Assembly: GCF_037038585.1 (NCBI RefSeq)
Contig: NC_092559.1
Location: forward strand, 19,764,488-19,828,487
Direction of reading: 5' to 3'
Length of the DNA: 64,000 bases
DNA from: Patagioenas fasciata
Taxonomy: Eukaryota; Chordata; Aves; Columbiformes; Columbidae
The position numbers and the translations under genes were made by a program. The notes under the pieces are model-generated. The model saw nothing but the letters and a program-made list of their open reading frames with translations. It was not told the DNA's origin and made no database searches. The stretch's first letter is position 1, and the number at the start of each line of letters is the position of its first letter. Below are positions 1 through 11,300 of the stretch, in pieces.

Positions 1-19
1 CAAGACCCTGCACCCTAAC

Positions 20-562
20 CTTTCTCTCCACATTCCTGTGCAGTTCCAGCTCAAAGCAGCCAAACTCATCCAGGACTTCCTTAGTGGTGGAAGAGATGTG
101 GATCTTCAGAGTTGGATAGCACAGAGGGGCAAAAGGGACATGACTGCATCTGGGAGCAAGGCATGACCTGTGGCACCGGACCCCAGCTGCCAGTCCTGCG
201 GCTTACCCTGGTTGTTGGACTCCACGCAGAATGCAGTGTTCACCATGTCCCCAAACAGGCAGTACCGCAGCATCTTCAGACCCACAACTCTGGCACACAC
301 AGAACCTACAGGCACAGAGATGCCTGAGACTGCTGCAGGGCAGGTGAGCATCCCCCAGCCACAGTGTTAGCTGGTGTAGGGGCTCACCGGTTTGTAAGCC
401 AATATGCAAGCAGAGCTGGTCATTGGGCCAGTGATGGATCGTGAAGGTTTTGACAGCCTCAAGCAAGGCCAGAGCCATGTGAACAATCTTTCAGGCATGC
501 AGTTTCTTCTTGTGCACCAGCAGCCCCAACACCACCATGTAGGCATCCCCAATGGTCTCCAC
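20..562 (-). pseudogene. NPR2: NPR2 remnant: guanylate cyclase catalytic exons
   Basis: Three exon-like blocks on the minus strand encode the C-terminal cyclase domain of a natriuretic peptide receptor (membrane enzyme making cGMP from GTP). Block 388-562 reads VETIGDAYMVV then MALALLEAVKTF and is bounded by GT and AG. Block 207-305 (99 bp) reads [14 protein letters not shown] and has intact splice sites. Block 20-111 reads [20 protein letters not shown] and ends at a GT donor. Damage is visible: an in-frame TGA at 491-493 replaces the residue after HA, and the acceptor before block 20-111 reads AA instead of AG. The kinase-homology, dimerisation and first cyclase exons that should lie between 563 and 2112 are absent and repeats fill the space. 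NPR2 fits better than NPR1 because of the transmembrane and juxtamembrane exons at 2113-3145. Not functional. Confidence 0.85.
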
Positions 563-639
563 CTGCTGGGTCAGGGGGAGTGAGTAAATCCTGGGCTCCT
601 GCCCCATCCCAACTCAGCTGGGATGAGGTCAAAGGTTAA

Positions 640-985
640 CTTTTGGAATATTCTGTGTGGTAACACAAAGTGACAACAATTACCCAAGAGGTTCAATTAA
701 ATCATGAATTTACTAAAAACATCACTCAGAATTACAGGGAATAGTGGTTTGGCAAAAGTTAGTAACTATATCATAAAACTTAGCAATACTTTAACAACAA
801 AAACAATATTACTCTTAAATGCCCAGAATAAAATTAGAAAGAGAGAGAGAGAGGAAAAGGAGAGAGATAGTTTAAGATATCAGAAGAAAGGTAAGATCTC
901 ACCACTCCGTTGTTCTAGCTTGTGGTGGGTACAAAACTTCATTAATGCCATGCAGCACACACACACACACTAAAACAAAAAACAC
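640..985 (-). repeat. Old ERVL-type LTR fragment
   Basis: The stretch matches, loosely and in the same order, the minus-strand solo LTR at 30025-31126: a segment like CAATT..TTTTACTAAAA, then GTGACTTGGCAAAAGT-like sequence, then a purine tract (GAGAGAGAGAGGAAAAGG). It is divergent, has no clear ends and finishes near a short CA repeat at 955-970. It fills part of the gap where NPR2 kinase-domain exons should be. The flanks (563-639 and 986-1053) show nothing I can name. Confidence 0.5.
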
Positions 986-1053
986 ACAAACAAAACAGAC
1001 TAAAAAGTGTCCCAAGTGAGCAAGTTTTATAACCCAGTCCATTTAAATGCGAG

Positions 1054-1985
1054 TGTGGCGGATGCACTTGACCCCCACCCCCAGCCAAAACAGCAGCAGT
1101 TTAGTCAAGGCTCGAGAGGAGGTAAGGACCTGAGCTGCAGCCAGGCCAAGAATTCCTTCCAAGAGACCCACAAGGAAGCAGGACGGCACACTGAATGCCA
1201 GTAACTTGTGAGCACAGGGAGTCTCATGCATACTTTTCCTACTGTATGCAATTTGACTACTAGTCAAGCACTTCATTCTATAAATATGACAGCCTGGATG
1301 AGCCCACTTTGAGCTCTCCCTGCTAAATAAGTGAGCTGTATGGCAATGGTTTTACTACTCACAGGTCAGTGGATGAACCCAGTTCAAGTTCAATATTAAT
1401 CATTTAGCTTAAGTAGATGCACACCAAATGTAATGGATTATTTAGAGATATAAGGTTGTACGATTTTTAGTGTATTCTTTTTTGAGCGGCGGAGGAACAC
1501 GCAGGTCGACTCAATATGAGTGATAAAGCATAGTTTGATTTATTAGCCCAAACAGCATATACTTATACAGTTCACGATAATTATGCATACCTGTCACCTA
1601 CTAATTGGCTTAAGCTCTAATAGTCACATTTGCATGGTCCTCCTACTTGCAGTTGCTAGCTATGCTTATTCTACATTCTTGTGCTGTTGAAAGCTGTTTG
1701 TGAAACTCTGCCAAGGTCGCAGTGACCTTGCTGATTTTACTGAAACAGTCAGTGGTTCCCACTGCGGCCTAGTCTTGCTACTTATGCTAAGGTCTTCAGA
1801 ACAGGCTCTGCTCGTACAACTGCTCTGCAGACCCATGTCCCTTATTTTTAAGCCGTTCTCCAACATTCTTTGACTCATGTTACTTGGTAGATTAGATTTG
1901 CTAAAATTTTAAGCTGTAAGGTCCTGCTTGTATTTACCAAAATCAACTGCAGACTATACCTTAATATCTTCAAGGTCAATCTCTG
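1054..1985 (+). mobile_element. Partial copy of the 1.2 kb 'TGTGGCGG' LTR, split by another LTR
   Basis: It starts TGTGGCGGATGCAC and follows the same sequence as the copies at 3218-4459 and 9207-10358 (the ATGCATACTTTTCCTACTG block and GAGCTCTCCCTGCTAAATAA). The match breaks at about 1482, resumes at 1866 (CTTTGACTCATGTTACTTGG) and stops near 1985, so the promoter and 3' half are missing. Third and oldest-looking member of this family here. Confidence 0.75.
1483..1865 (-). mobile_element. Solo LTR (about 383 bp) nested in the 1054 LTR
   Basis: This insert interrupts the LTR that starts at 1054. It runs TGAGCGG..CCAACA, and TTCTTT appears on both sides (1475-1480 and 1866-1871), consistent with a 6-bp target duplication. 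An AATAAA on the complementary strand near 1540 puts the element on the minus strand. A 6-bp duplication is typical of class II ERVs; the family is not identified. Confidence 0.7.
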
Positions 1986-2112
1986 TTCAAATACCCGCCG
2001 CCAGGGAATCCACAGACCTACCATAGTCCCCCACATGCAGCCAAGAGGGAGCACTTCAGCAGGACTAGGAGGGTTTGGTGAGAGGGCTAAACTCCCCACC
2101 TGCCACACTGAC

Positions 2113-3145
2113 CTTGAAGTGGTAGGTGTTGGCAAAGATCTGATACTTGCCATGCGTGGTCATCAGGGAGCCGTAGCTGGAGCTGTGCTGCGGGGAAGGA
2201 GAGAGCTAGGGGTGGGGACCCTGGGGCGAGAGGTGACAAGCACCAATGGAGGCAGGCAGGGACACCCAGGGGCGTACAGGGGATAGTGCAGGACAAACTC
2301 CGATGGGTCAGCACAAGCTCTGCATGCTCTGTAGAGAGGGTAAAGTCTATAGGATGAGGTATGGTGCACTGCAGGGGATGGATAAGGTGTGGCTGCACAG
2401 AGGACAGAGGACTGCATAGGGGACAGATGAGGTCTGGTGCTCTATAGAGGATTCAGAGTTGTGTAGGGGATGGAGTGTCACATAGGAGATGGATGAAATG
2501 TAGCTTTATAGGGAATGTAGAGTTACGGAGGGAGGAAGGGTTGTGTAGGGGATCAACATGATGCAGCCTTGTAAGGGAGGAGTGTTGTGCAGGAAGGGAG
2601 GGTGGCACAGGGTCAGGAGGAAGGTGGTACCCCAGGACTGGCAGCTCAACCAGGGACAGGGTGAGACAGCTGCCTGCTGCCTTGTGGTACTGCTCGGGGC
2701 TCTCAAATGGCAGCTCATCCCAGCAGATCCTCCTGAGCATTCTGGCAAGCTCCTTCTCCAACATAAGCTTCCTGGGAGGCACATGGGGGTCAGGTCCCTG
2801 CAGGCCCCTGTCCTGCCCACTCCCCCACCAGGTTGAGGGGTGCTCAGGCAGAGGCACTCCCCAGCCCCAACTGACCTGAAGATGAGGAAGCTGGAAATGC
2901 TGAATATGATGAAGGTGAGGCCAGTGCCCAAACCCTGGATGACCATCATGGAGAGGGGGCTGCAGGCAGGAAGGGATGTCAGTATGGTCCAGCTGCCTGT
3001 GGGAACCGGGTGGCCATACACCCACAGGGAAGGGTGCTGGGGACCAAGGGATGTGGGGACCTGGTACACCAATTTTTCTCACAGGAGGGGTTATCCATGA
3101 TGAAGACGCAGGGTGAGTTGTTCAAGGCAGGGGGCCTTTCACCCA
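2113..3145 (-). pseudogene. NPR2: NPR2 remnant: transmembrane and juxtamembrane exons
   Basis: Four exon blocks on the minus strand. 3075-3145 encodes the end of the ectodomain ([16 protein letters not shown]). 2876-2959 encodes the membrane span ([19 protein letters not shown]). 2651-2771 starts [12 protein letters not shown] and ends AGSCLTLSL. 2113-2187 reads [19 protein letters not shown]. The three internal blocks have GT donors and AG acceptors in the expected phase, so this is a genomic copy and not a processed one. The span plus LMLEKEL and YGSLMT identify NPR2. The first block is cut at about 3145 by the 3' end of a CR1, and no further ectodomain exons are visible upstream. Together with 20-562 this is one decayed gene with a large internal loss, consistent with a dying sex-linked copy. 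Confidence 0.87.
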
Positions 3146-3217
3146 GAGAATCACAGAATCACAGAATGGTTGGGGTTGGAAGGGACCTCTGGAGATCATC
3201 TAGTCCAATGCACCTAC

Positions 3218-4459
3218 TGTGGCAGATGCACTCAACCCCCTCCCAGCCAAACCAGCAGCAGTTTGGTCCAGGCTCCAGAGGAGGTATGGGCCTGAGCCAT
3301 AGCCAGGTCAAGAACTCCTTCTAGGAAACCCACAAGGAAGAAGAACAGTACACTGAACACTGATGAATTGTGGACACAGGGAGTCTTGTGCATACTTTTC
3401 CTACTGTATGCAATTTGGCTACAAGTCAACCACTTCATTCTATAAATATGGCAGCCTAGATGAGCCTACTTTGAGCTCTCCCTGCTAAATAAGAGAGCTG
3501 TATGGCAATGGTATTATTACTCACAGGTCAGTGGATGAGCCCAATTCAAGTTCAATATTAATCATTTAGTTTAAGTAGATGCACACCAAATATAATGAAT
3601 CATTTAGCGGTATAAAGTAGTATGTTTTTTAATATACTCTTTGCTTCATGTTACTTGGTAAGCTGGATTTGCTAAAATCATAAGCTGGAAAGTTCTGCTC
3701 ATATTTACCAAAAGCAACTATAAACTACACTGAACACTTGCAAGATAAGACCTAGTTTGCACTTTGCTGGGAAGAACGGAACTGACTGCAGAAAAATAAT
3801 GATTCCAAGGTTAACACAGAGACATTACAGACATCTGCAAAATGAGGTCTATTTTGCACTTCACTGAAAAGAAAGTATTTATTCAGACAAAACAGTACCT
3901 GCAAGGCTATGGCCCATAAAAAATGTCTATGGCAAAACAAAATAAAGGCTCATATGAGATCAGCAAAAAAGATTCAATGAGATGTAAGAAGGCCTCAAAG
4001 TGAAATATTGCTATTGGACTGAATCATGGTATGGATGGTTTGTAAAGATATAAAAGTCTATGGTTTTCTATGCTCAGGTCGGAACCTCTGTGCAGGTACC
4101 CAGCTTGAGACAGCCCTCCTGCTATTCTACTCCATTAAATTTTTTTTCTGAGAATTTGTTTCCTGAAAGTCTGCTCTGCATATGGTTATCAGGTCTCGCC
4201 TGAAAGTTTGCCTCTGGAGTTCTAAAATATAGACTCTAGAGCGAATGGCTATCAGGGAGGGAAGACACCTGAAAGTTTGCTTCATGAACAGACACAGGTA
4301 CCTGGAGAGAAGGTAAGCAGCATTTGGGTTGGTATATTTCCCCCATGCAGTAAATAATAGAGTGAACCTGCCAATGAACTCTTTAAAGTTGCACTTCTAT
4401 TTGAGAGATCTAAGCATTGTTCTGCAGTAAGCAGAACCCTAAATTACTCCTCTGCGACA
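3218..4459 (+). mobile_element. Solo LTR, 1.2 kb 'TGTGGC..GCGACA' family
   Basis: It runs from TGTGGCAGATGCAC to CTCTGCGACA and interrupts CR1-1 exactly between its 3' tail and 3' UTR. The flanks CTAC (3214-3217) and CTGC (4460-4463) look like a 4-bp target duplication with one change. A TATA-like GATATAAAAG near 4047 and a downstream ATTAAA-type signal near 4134 indicate plus orientation. No internal retroviral sequence remains. A closely similar LTR lies at 9207-10358. Confidence 0.8.
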
Positions 4460-4951
4460 CTGCTAAAGAAGGTTCACCTAGACCAGATTGCACAGGAATG
4501 CGTCCAGGCAGGTTTTGAATGTCTCCAGAGAAGGAGACTTCACAACCTCTCTGAGCAGCCTGTTCCAGTGCTCTGGCACCGTCAAAGTAAATGAGCTTCT
4601 CCTCGTATTCAGATGGAACCTCCTATGTTTCAGCCTGTGCCCGTTGCCCCTCATCCTGTCGTTGGGCACCACTGAAAAGAGTCTGGTCCCATCCTCTTGG
4701 CACCCACCCTTGAGATCTTTATAAGTATAAATAAGGTCCTCTCTCAGCCTTCTCTTCTCCAGGCTGAAAAGAACAAGCTTTCTCAGTCTTTCCTCATAAC
4801 AAAGATACTCCAGACCCCTAATCATCTCTGTAGCTCTCTGCTGGACTTCCTCCAGTATTTCCATTTCCTTCTTAAACTGGGGAGCCCAGAACTGGACAGA
4901 GTACTCCAGATGCAGCCTCACCAGGGCAGAGTAGAGGGGAAGGATAACCTC

Positions 4952-6021
4952 TGTTGTGTATTGATAAGGATAATGGCTGAAAACATTGTGGCGAAACTAG
5001 TTCATCCAGCCACAACGGATGACACATTCAGTATAGGGTGAACTGCAATTTACATATCAACGACAAGCTAACGAGCCACAGACCACGCTGGCTGGCTGAT
5101 ACCGGAGGTAGGGGATGAGCTGTAGGGCACATAGCTCCATCTTCTGATATGCCCAGCTTGGCAAAGAAAGGGGAAAAGCTGAGACCCTTCAACATGGCCC
5201 AGGATTTGTCGAGACTTGACAATCTTTCACAATCACCCCTTCCCCCCAGACTTTCCTCTACTCTGAGAGCTATAAAAAAGCTCACCTAAAACAGCACTAA
5301 CAGGGAACTCACCCTCAGGACCCTCCGTGCACCAGCCTCGCCGCGGGAACCAGACCAGACACCGGAGGGTGCTGCGCTCCTGAACTACAAACCCCAGCAT
5401 CCTCCCTGCGGGACACCGGAGGCCATACAACATCGTACAAGTCCTGTCATCCATGCTGCGGAGCCGTAAGAGTGGCTAGATCCCTTACCCTTTTCTTTCT
5501 TCCTTTCTCTCTGCTCTTTCCTTCTCTCCATTTTTCTATATCCCTATTTCTGTGTCTCTCCTTCTGTGACTGGTGATATATTACTCTCTTTCTCTCTTTC
5601 TTATACCTTAGTTTTCCTTCCCTCTCTACCACTTTCTTTCTCTCTTTTCCTTTTCAACATATAAGAGTAACATCATCTTAAGCTCTGCTGTTGGATTCTT
5701 GTTAAATTTTGTGTTATAGCTACTAATGGTTGCCAATACATTGCTAGTAGAAGGACTCTTGCTGTTAACGTATTGATAAGTTCTGTGATATCACAAAATA
5801 CTTTTGCCAAGCCACTATTCGCTGTTATTAATATTCCAACACGTGCTTCTAGTAAAACTCATAATTAAATAGGACCCCTGGAGTGATTGTCTGTCATTCA
5901 CTTCACGTAACTGCACAGAATTAACCCAGAGTTAACTCACACCTGGTCTCATCTGTTGAGTAAGGGCGTGTGTCGCGTTCAGAGTTAACTCATCCCTCAT
6001 CCCATCTGTTGGGTTGGGACA
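4952..6021 (+). repeat. 5' LTR of ERVL-like element
   Basis: It starts TGTTGTGTATTGATAAGG and ends GGGTTGGGACA. It shares its start, a long pyrimidine tract (5480-5660) and the 3' motif GAGTTAACTCACACCTGG with the reverse-oriented solo LTR at 30025-31126. A TATA-like CTATAAAAAAG near 5270 would serve as promoter. Confidence 0.8.
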
Positions 6022-6029
6022 GTTTTATT

Positions 6030-6047
6030 TGGTGTCAGAAGTGGGAT
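6030..6047 (+). promoter_or_regulatory. Primer-binding site, tRNA-Leu type
   Basis: TGGTGTCAGAAGTGGGAT lies 8 nt after the LTR end. It differs at one position from the complement of the 3' end of a vertebrate tRNA-Leu, which is the primer class that gave ERV-L its name. This is the main basis for the ERVL label. Confidence 0.7.
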
Positions 6048-6138
6048 ATTCTGTGAGAAGCAGTTTAGAGGGGGGATAGGAGCCAGAGGTTTCAAAGGAG
6101 GACTGATTAGTCTGTGCCGCGTTCTCCAGCAGTGGGTC

Positions 6139-6833
6139 ATGGCATCCCAGGTTAAGCCAGACCTGGACTGCTCCCTGCTGTTGAATTTACTAAAAGATTA
6201 TAAGCCTTGCCTGACCCCTGAGGGTCTTAAGTGGGCCTCTGGATGTTGGTTGTCTCCAGATATTGTAACTCAGCGAATAAGGGACTTGGCAAAAAAAAAA
6301 AACCAACACAGGTTTAAACTTGGAAAAGGTAAAGCCATGATCTGTGCTGTTTTGGGAGCAGCATTGATAGCTGCCCAGAAAGAAAAAGAAACTGGGCAGG
6401 GGGTTGTAAGGCTCAGGCTGGACCGAGTCTCTCTTGGGGGAAGGTTGCACGGGAGTTGATTAATTATGACCAGCGTATGGGTTTCATTGGAAAAGAGGTT
6501 AAGTCTCAAGTAGCGGTGTGCCGAACTGAAACAGAGGTAAAATTCCCTCGCCCCCGAGACAAGAAATTTATGGGGATAGGTTTGAGGCATCAGTGTTGGA
6601 AATTAGGACTGGATAAAGGTATTCCCCGAGAAGTGATGGATGGCTTGCCCTTCCCCAATTTACAGCTGCTTGTAAAGATGTGTAAATCAGAAGATACAGA
6701 TCAACCAGGAAAGCAATACACCCCCACGGCCCCTGTAACTCAGGTGTCAGCCGTGCCAGTCATTCCCACAGCTCCTAGAGAGAAATTCAACAGCCCCTCA
6801 AAGCCGGGAAACTTCCTTCGCCGTCCCCAGTAA
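6139..6833 (+). pseudogene. Degenerate gag of ERVL-like element, first part
   Basis: Two overlapping frames (6139-6459 and 6456-6833) follow the primer site. The first begins MASQVKPDLDCSLLLNLL and looks like a gag N-terminus. The second contains CWKLGLDKGIPREVMDGLP, which resembles the sequence LWKMCLDKGLALSQLNGLP of the minus-strand fragment at 32600-33510. That link ties both regions to one ERV group. The frame change between the two and the stop at 6833 show decay. Capsid assignment is by position only. Confidence 0.6.
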
Positions 6834-6928
6834 GTGAGCCGGGGGACGGCGAATGGATATATTTCAGATGGCTCACTGAAAATAAGGGGGATCTGCTAGT
6901 AACTGGGACTCTCACAAATATTCTGTGT

Positions 6929-7735
6929 TTGGATTTACTCAAGGGTAAAGCCACAGCGTGCTCAGTGCTAGGAGCAGCCCCGGGGGCAGCTCAAAGCACC
7001 AGGCACCTGGACAAACAAACAGAGCAAGAAACGGTAAAGGTCCTACAGGACCAGTTAGCTGCAGAATGCAATACCACTCAGCAGCTCCTTACAGCTCTGT
7101 TAGATGCATTAGACCGGGAGAAAATCTTACAATCTGAATTGGAAGAATATAAGCAGGCAAAATATTACCAGACAAATCTTGATTCTGTTCCAGACAGTGA
7201 GCCCGGTTTTACCAGCCCAGCACAAGCGGCTGAGGAAGAGGGTCTTAAACTCCTGTATCCACCAAAATAATTGGAAATCACCCGGGAAGTATCTTATCCC
7301 AAGAACAAGCAGGCAACAATGAGGCCCCTCATTAAAACTGAGTCTACTGATAACAGCCAAGCGGGGCGGGGGGGGGGGGGTGGCTCTGCAAGTTGCCACC
7401 CTGTGGCCAACTTATTAGAGATTCAGGAGAAATATAGTAACTTAGCCCAAGAAACGGAAACAGAATGTGTTTTAACTGGTGGCGATGAAATTTTGCTCTC
7501 AGAGAAGGAAGCACAAGGGTATTCAGAGCCTGGTGTGCTTCTGACTGCTAATGATCAAAGAGAGTTGTTAACTCAACGAGCTGCCTATTGGGAGGGGGAG
7601 CTGGACCCTTTAGAAAGGGGAGACCCAGAATGCATTGAAACCCCCGCTGTAAATCACCTAACTGAAGATTTACAGAAGTCCACCTGTCCCCAGTTAATTC
7701 ACAAGAGCCCCAAGAGCCTTCCCCGGTGTTGGTAA
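6929..7735 (+). pseudogene. Degenerate gag-like frames with coiled-coil stretch
   Basis: Two frames (6929-7270 and 7271-7735) separated by a TAA. The first repeats a motif already seen at about 6325-6390 (KGKA..C..VLGAA..AAQ) and then becomes heptad-rich (EQETVKVLQDQLAAE, LLDALDREKILQSELEEY), consistent with a gag coiled coil. The second contains a glycine run from a poly-G tract at 7367-7381 and has no recognisable domain. Presumably remains of the same gag. Confidence 0.5.
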
Positions 7736-8745
7736 ATGTAGATCCTGTCAGGCCTCCTGACCCACTGAAACTGCGTGCAGTGCGGCTGCGGGACCTTTTG
7801 GGGGATGCGTCGTCTCCACGGGGTGGAGGGGGTGTGTTTCCCAGGGTGGTCGAGCTGTCACTTGGGTGGAGGTGGCTCAGGAACTTAATTGTGGTAGCAT
7901 GGGTCTGATAGGGGGAGTCACAAAAACGAAAACTGCTGTACCAAGAGTGGAATAGCAGGTAAATCGAACTTGTCCCCTAGGTGTCCCAGAGACAAAGAGA
8001 AACCTTTTGTGGGCTGAGGGAATAGAGAAGGGAATTCCCCAAGATGTAATAGATGGAATGTCTACCCTGGCCTTGTAAAAGCTTATTAGGGCATGGAAGG
8101 CACCCCATAAAAATGAACTGCTTGCTTGGGGGGGCATGGAAGCAGAGCCCTGAGCTGGTGGGACAGTGATTATCCCTCAGATGCCCACTGTTCCTGAGGG
8201 CGGATAACAGACCTGCCACCCCCAGTCAGTGAGTCAGGGGGCAGCCAGTGCGTTCATTTAAAGAGACTCACAGAAACTGTCAAGGGGGTCTGCTGATCGC
8301 CTTTCCTCTTGATTCCTTTAAAATCAATTCTCCACTGCCGAGGTGGTCCAAGACTCAGCCAAAAATGAGTTCAATGGGTTGCCTCTGACTTACTACTTTC
8401 TGTCCCCAAGCCCCTGCTATTCTTCCAGAGAAAAGGTAAAACAAGGACCCAGCAACCCTGCTCCACAAAACCAGATGACCTGCCCTCCTGAAACTACCAC
8501 CACTGGCACTGTACCCCTCGTTTTAAAGACAACAATGAACATTTATGCATGGAAAGCTACTGACACCTATGGGAAAGAGCACCAGATCAGCACTGGTGGA
8601 TCATCCCTTCTTTTTTTTTTTTTTTTTAAAGAAAAAAAAAGGGGGAGGAAGTAAAAGTTGCCTTTTAGTAATATTGTTATTTTACTATGTTTGGGGATTT
8701 TTATTTTGTATGTTAGCTTTTTTTTATCTTACAAGAAAGAAATGG
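7736..8745 (+). repeat. Duplicated gag-like module, then terminal polypurine tract
   Basis: 7880-8300 is a diverged second copy of 6500-6905: both contain GAGACAA.., then ATTCCCC(A/G)AGA.GT.AT.GATGG, then an AGTGAG(T/C)C.GGGG block followed by GGGG(G)TCTGCT. A T-run followed by AAAGAAAAAAAAAGGGGGAG at about 8612-8646 looks like a retroviral polypurine tract, but no LTR follows it. No intact frame. Confidence 0.5.
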
Positions 8746-9206
8746 TGTGGGGCTGGTCACACTCTCTTTAATGCACCCAAGGCTACCATTGGCCTTCTTG
8801 GGCACATTGCTGGCTCATAGCCAATCTGTTGTCCACCAGGACTCCCAGGTCGTTCTCTGCAGTACCGCTTTCCAGCAGGTCAACCCATAACCTGTACTGG
8901 TGCCTGGGGTTATTCCTCCCCAGGTGCAGGACCCTACACTTGCCCTCATTGAATTTCATTAGGTTCTTCCCTGTCCAGTCCTCCAGTCTGTCCAGGTCTC
9001 GCTGAATGGCAGTACAACCTTCTGGTGTGTCAGGCCTTCCTTGCAGTTTTTTTCATCAGCAAACTTGCTGAGGGTGCACTCAGTCTCTTCATCCAGGTCA
9101 TTTTTGAACAGGACTGGACCCAGTACTGAGCCCTGGGGAACCCCACTAACTACAGGCCTCCAGTCAGACTCTGCACCATTGACCACAACCCTATGAACTC
9201 TGTTGT

Positions 9207-10358
9207 TATGGCGGATGCACTCAATCCTTCCCCCCCCGCCAAACCAGCAGCAGTTTGGTCCAGGCTCCAGAGGAGATAAGGACCTGAGATGCAGCCAGGC
9301 CAAGAACTCCTTCTAGGATACTCACAAGGAAGCAGAATGGCATATTGAATGCTGGTGGCTTGTGGGTGCAGAGAGTCTCGTGCATACTTTTCCTACTGTA
9401 TGCAATTTGATTATGAGTAAACCACTTCATTCTATAAATACAACAGCCTAGATGAGTCCACTTTGAGCTCTCCCTGCTAAATAAGTGAGCTGTATGGCAA
9501 TGGTTTTACTACTCAGAGGTCAGTGGATGAGCCCAATTCAAGTTCAATATTAATAATTTAGTTTAAGTAGATGCACACTGAATGTAATGGATTATTTAGA
9601 AATATACGGTTGTATGATTTTTAATATACTCTTTGATTCATATTACTTGGTAGACTAGATTTGCTAAAATTTTAAGCTCGTGTTTACTAAAATCAACTGC
9701 AGACTACACTAAACGCCTCCAAGATAAAGTCTAACTTGCATTTTGCTGGGAAAATGGAACTCTCTGGGAAAACAACGATCCAAGGCTAAAGGAGAGACAT
9801 TACAGACATCTGAAAAGTGGGGCCTATTTTTCACTTCGCTGAGAAGAAAGGATTTATCCAGACTAAATATCACCTTCAAGGATATGGACCAAAACCAATG
9901 TCTACAACTGAACAAAACAAAGGCCCACATGGAGTCAGAGAAAAAGGGTCCAATGGGTAGCAAAGAACCTGCTGTTGGACTGGATCTTGGTGTGAATGGT
10001 CTGTAAAGATATAAAAGTTTGTAGTTTTCTATGCTCAGGCAGATCTCTGTGCAGGTACCCAGCTTGAGCCAGCCCTTCTTCTATTCTACTCCATTAAATT
10101 TTATTTTTCTAATAATTTTGTCTCCTGAAAGTCTGCTCTGCATATGTTTATCAGGGAGGGAAGGTGCCTGAAAGTTTGCTTCGTGAATGGGTACAGGCAT
10201 CTGGAGAGAAGGTAAGCCGCATTTGGCTTGGCATATTTCCCCCATGCAGTAAATAATAGAGTGAACCTGCCACCGAACTCTTTTAAGTTGCACTTCTCTT
10301 TAAAGAAACCTAAACATTGTTCTGCAGTAAGCAGAACCCTAAATTACACCCCGCGACA
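9207..10358 (+). mobile_element. Solo LTR, 1.2 kb family, in CR1-1
   Basis: Same family as 3218-4459: starts TATGGCGGATGCAC (first bases mutated from TGTGGCGG), carries GATATAAAAG near 10006 and a CCATTAAATTTT signal near 10090, and ends CCCCGCGACA. It splits CR1-1 between its RT 3' end and RT core. I could not establish an unambiguous target duplication. Confidence 0.8.
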
Positions 10359-10359
10359 G

Positions 10360-11198
10360 TCATCCAGCCAGTTCATGATCGATGGATAGATGGATCACTG
10401 TGCACTCATCCAACCCACACTTCCCGAGCTTACCTGTAAAGATGTTGTGAGAGACAGTGTCAAAAGGCTTGCTGAAGTCAAGGTAGACAACATCCACTGC
10501 TCTTCCCTCATCTACCCAGCCAGTCATGCCATCATAGAAGGCTATCACGTTGGTCAAACATGATTTCCCCTTGGTGAATCCATGCTGACTACTCCTGATA
10601 ACTTTATTTTCCTCCACATGCTTGGGGATGACATCCAGAATCAGTTGTTCCATCACCTTTCCAGGGATGGAGGCAAGGCTCACTGGCCTGTAGCTTCCTG
10701 GGTCATCCTTCTTGCCGTTTCTGAAGACTGGAGTGACATTGTCTTTCTTCCAGTCCTCAGGCACCTCTCCTTTTCTCCAAAACCTCACAAAGATGATGGA
10801 GAGTGGCTTAGCAATAACATCTTCCAGCTCTCTTAGCACTTGTGAGTGCATCCCATCAGGGCCCATGGATTTGTGGATGATCAGCTTGCCTAAATGATCT
10901 CTAACCTGATCCTCCTCAACTAAGGGAAAGTCTTCCTTTGTCCTGCCTCTAGGATCTGGGATTCCTGAAGTCTTAGCAGTAAAGATGGAAGCAAAGAAGG
11001 CATTCAGTAATTCCACCTTCTCTGTATCATCCATCACCAGGGCACCCACCTCATTCAGCAGCAGACCTACATTTTCCCTAATCTTCCTTTTGCTGCTGAT
11101 ACATTTGAAGAAACCCTTCTTCTTGTCCTTGACATCCCTGTTCAGTTTTAATTCCAAGTGGAGCTTAGTCTTCCTCACAACATCCCTGCATACTCTAA
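10360..11198 (-). pseudogene. CR1-1 reverse transcriptase, N-terminal and core part
   Basis: An open minus-strand frame encodes CR1 ORF2 RT: MGPDGMHSQVLRELEDVI, QHGFTKGKSCLTNVI and YLDFSKPFDTVSHN, which is RT motif A with its aspartate. The frame is cut on one side by the LTR at 9207-10358 and on the other by ERVK-1. The RT C-terminus with FADD-type motif C lies beyond the LTR at 8959-9206, where it reads FADEKN and so has lost the catalytic pair. Non-functional. Confidence 0.9.
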
Positions 11199-11300
11199 TG
11201 TTGGAAAGTAAAATGTGGGAAAGCAAGATATGCAGTTCCAGCCATCTGGATGATAAAAGAAGATCAATACTAACATGACGATCTGGACGGTCATGTTAGT
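11199..11300 (+). repeat. Truncated 5' LTR of ERVK-1
   Basis: The first about 100 bp (TGTTGGAAAGTAAAATG.. GGATGATAAA..) match the start of the 3' LTR at 15993. The sequences then diverge abruptly, so the promoter, R and U5 of the 5' LTR are lost. The copy cannot start transcription from its own 5' end. Confidence 0.85.

Larger units (their letters stand above)
4952..8745 (+). mobile_element. ERVL-like element, truncated at 3' side
   Basis: A 5' LTR (4952-6021), a tRNA-Leu-type primer site (6030-6047) and degenerate gag-like frames are present. No protease, RT or 3' LTR is found before CR1-1 resumes at about 8746 (GGCTGGTCACACTC). The element sits between CR1-1 positions that are adjacent in CR1 order, so it inserted there and then lost its 3' part. 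The gag region shows a large internal duplication. A member of the same LTR family is the solo LTR at 30025-31126. Confidence 0.75.

Noticed and set aside
2453..3082. 209-codon minus-strand frame over NPR2 exons
   Set aside because: It reads through introns in a frame that mixes exon and intron sequence; the real exons are in other frames with GT/AG borders.
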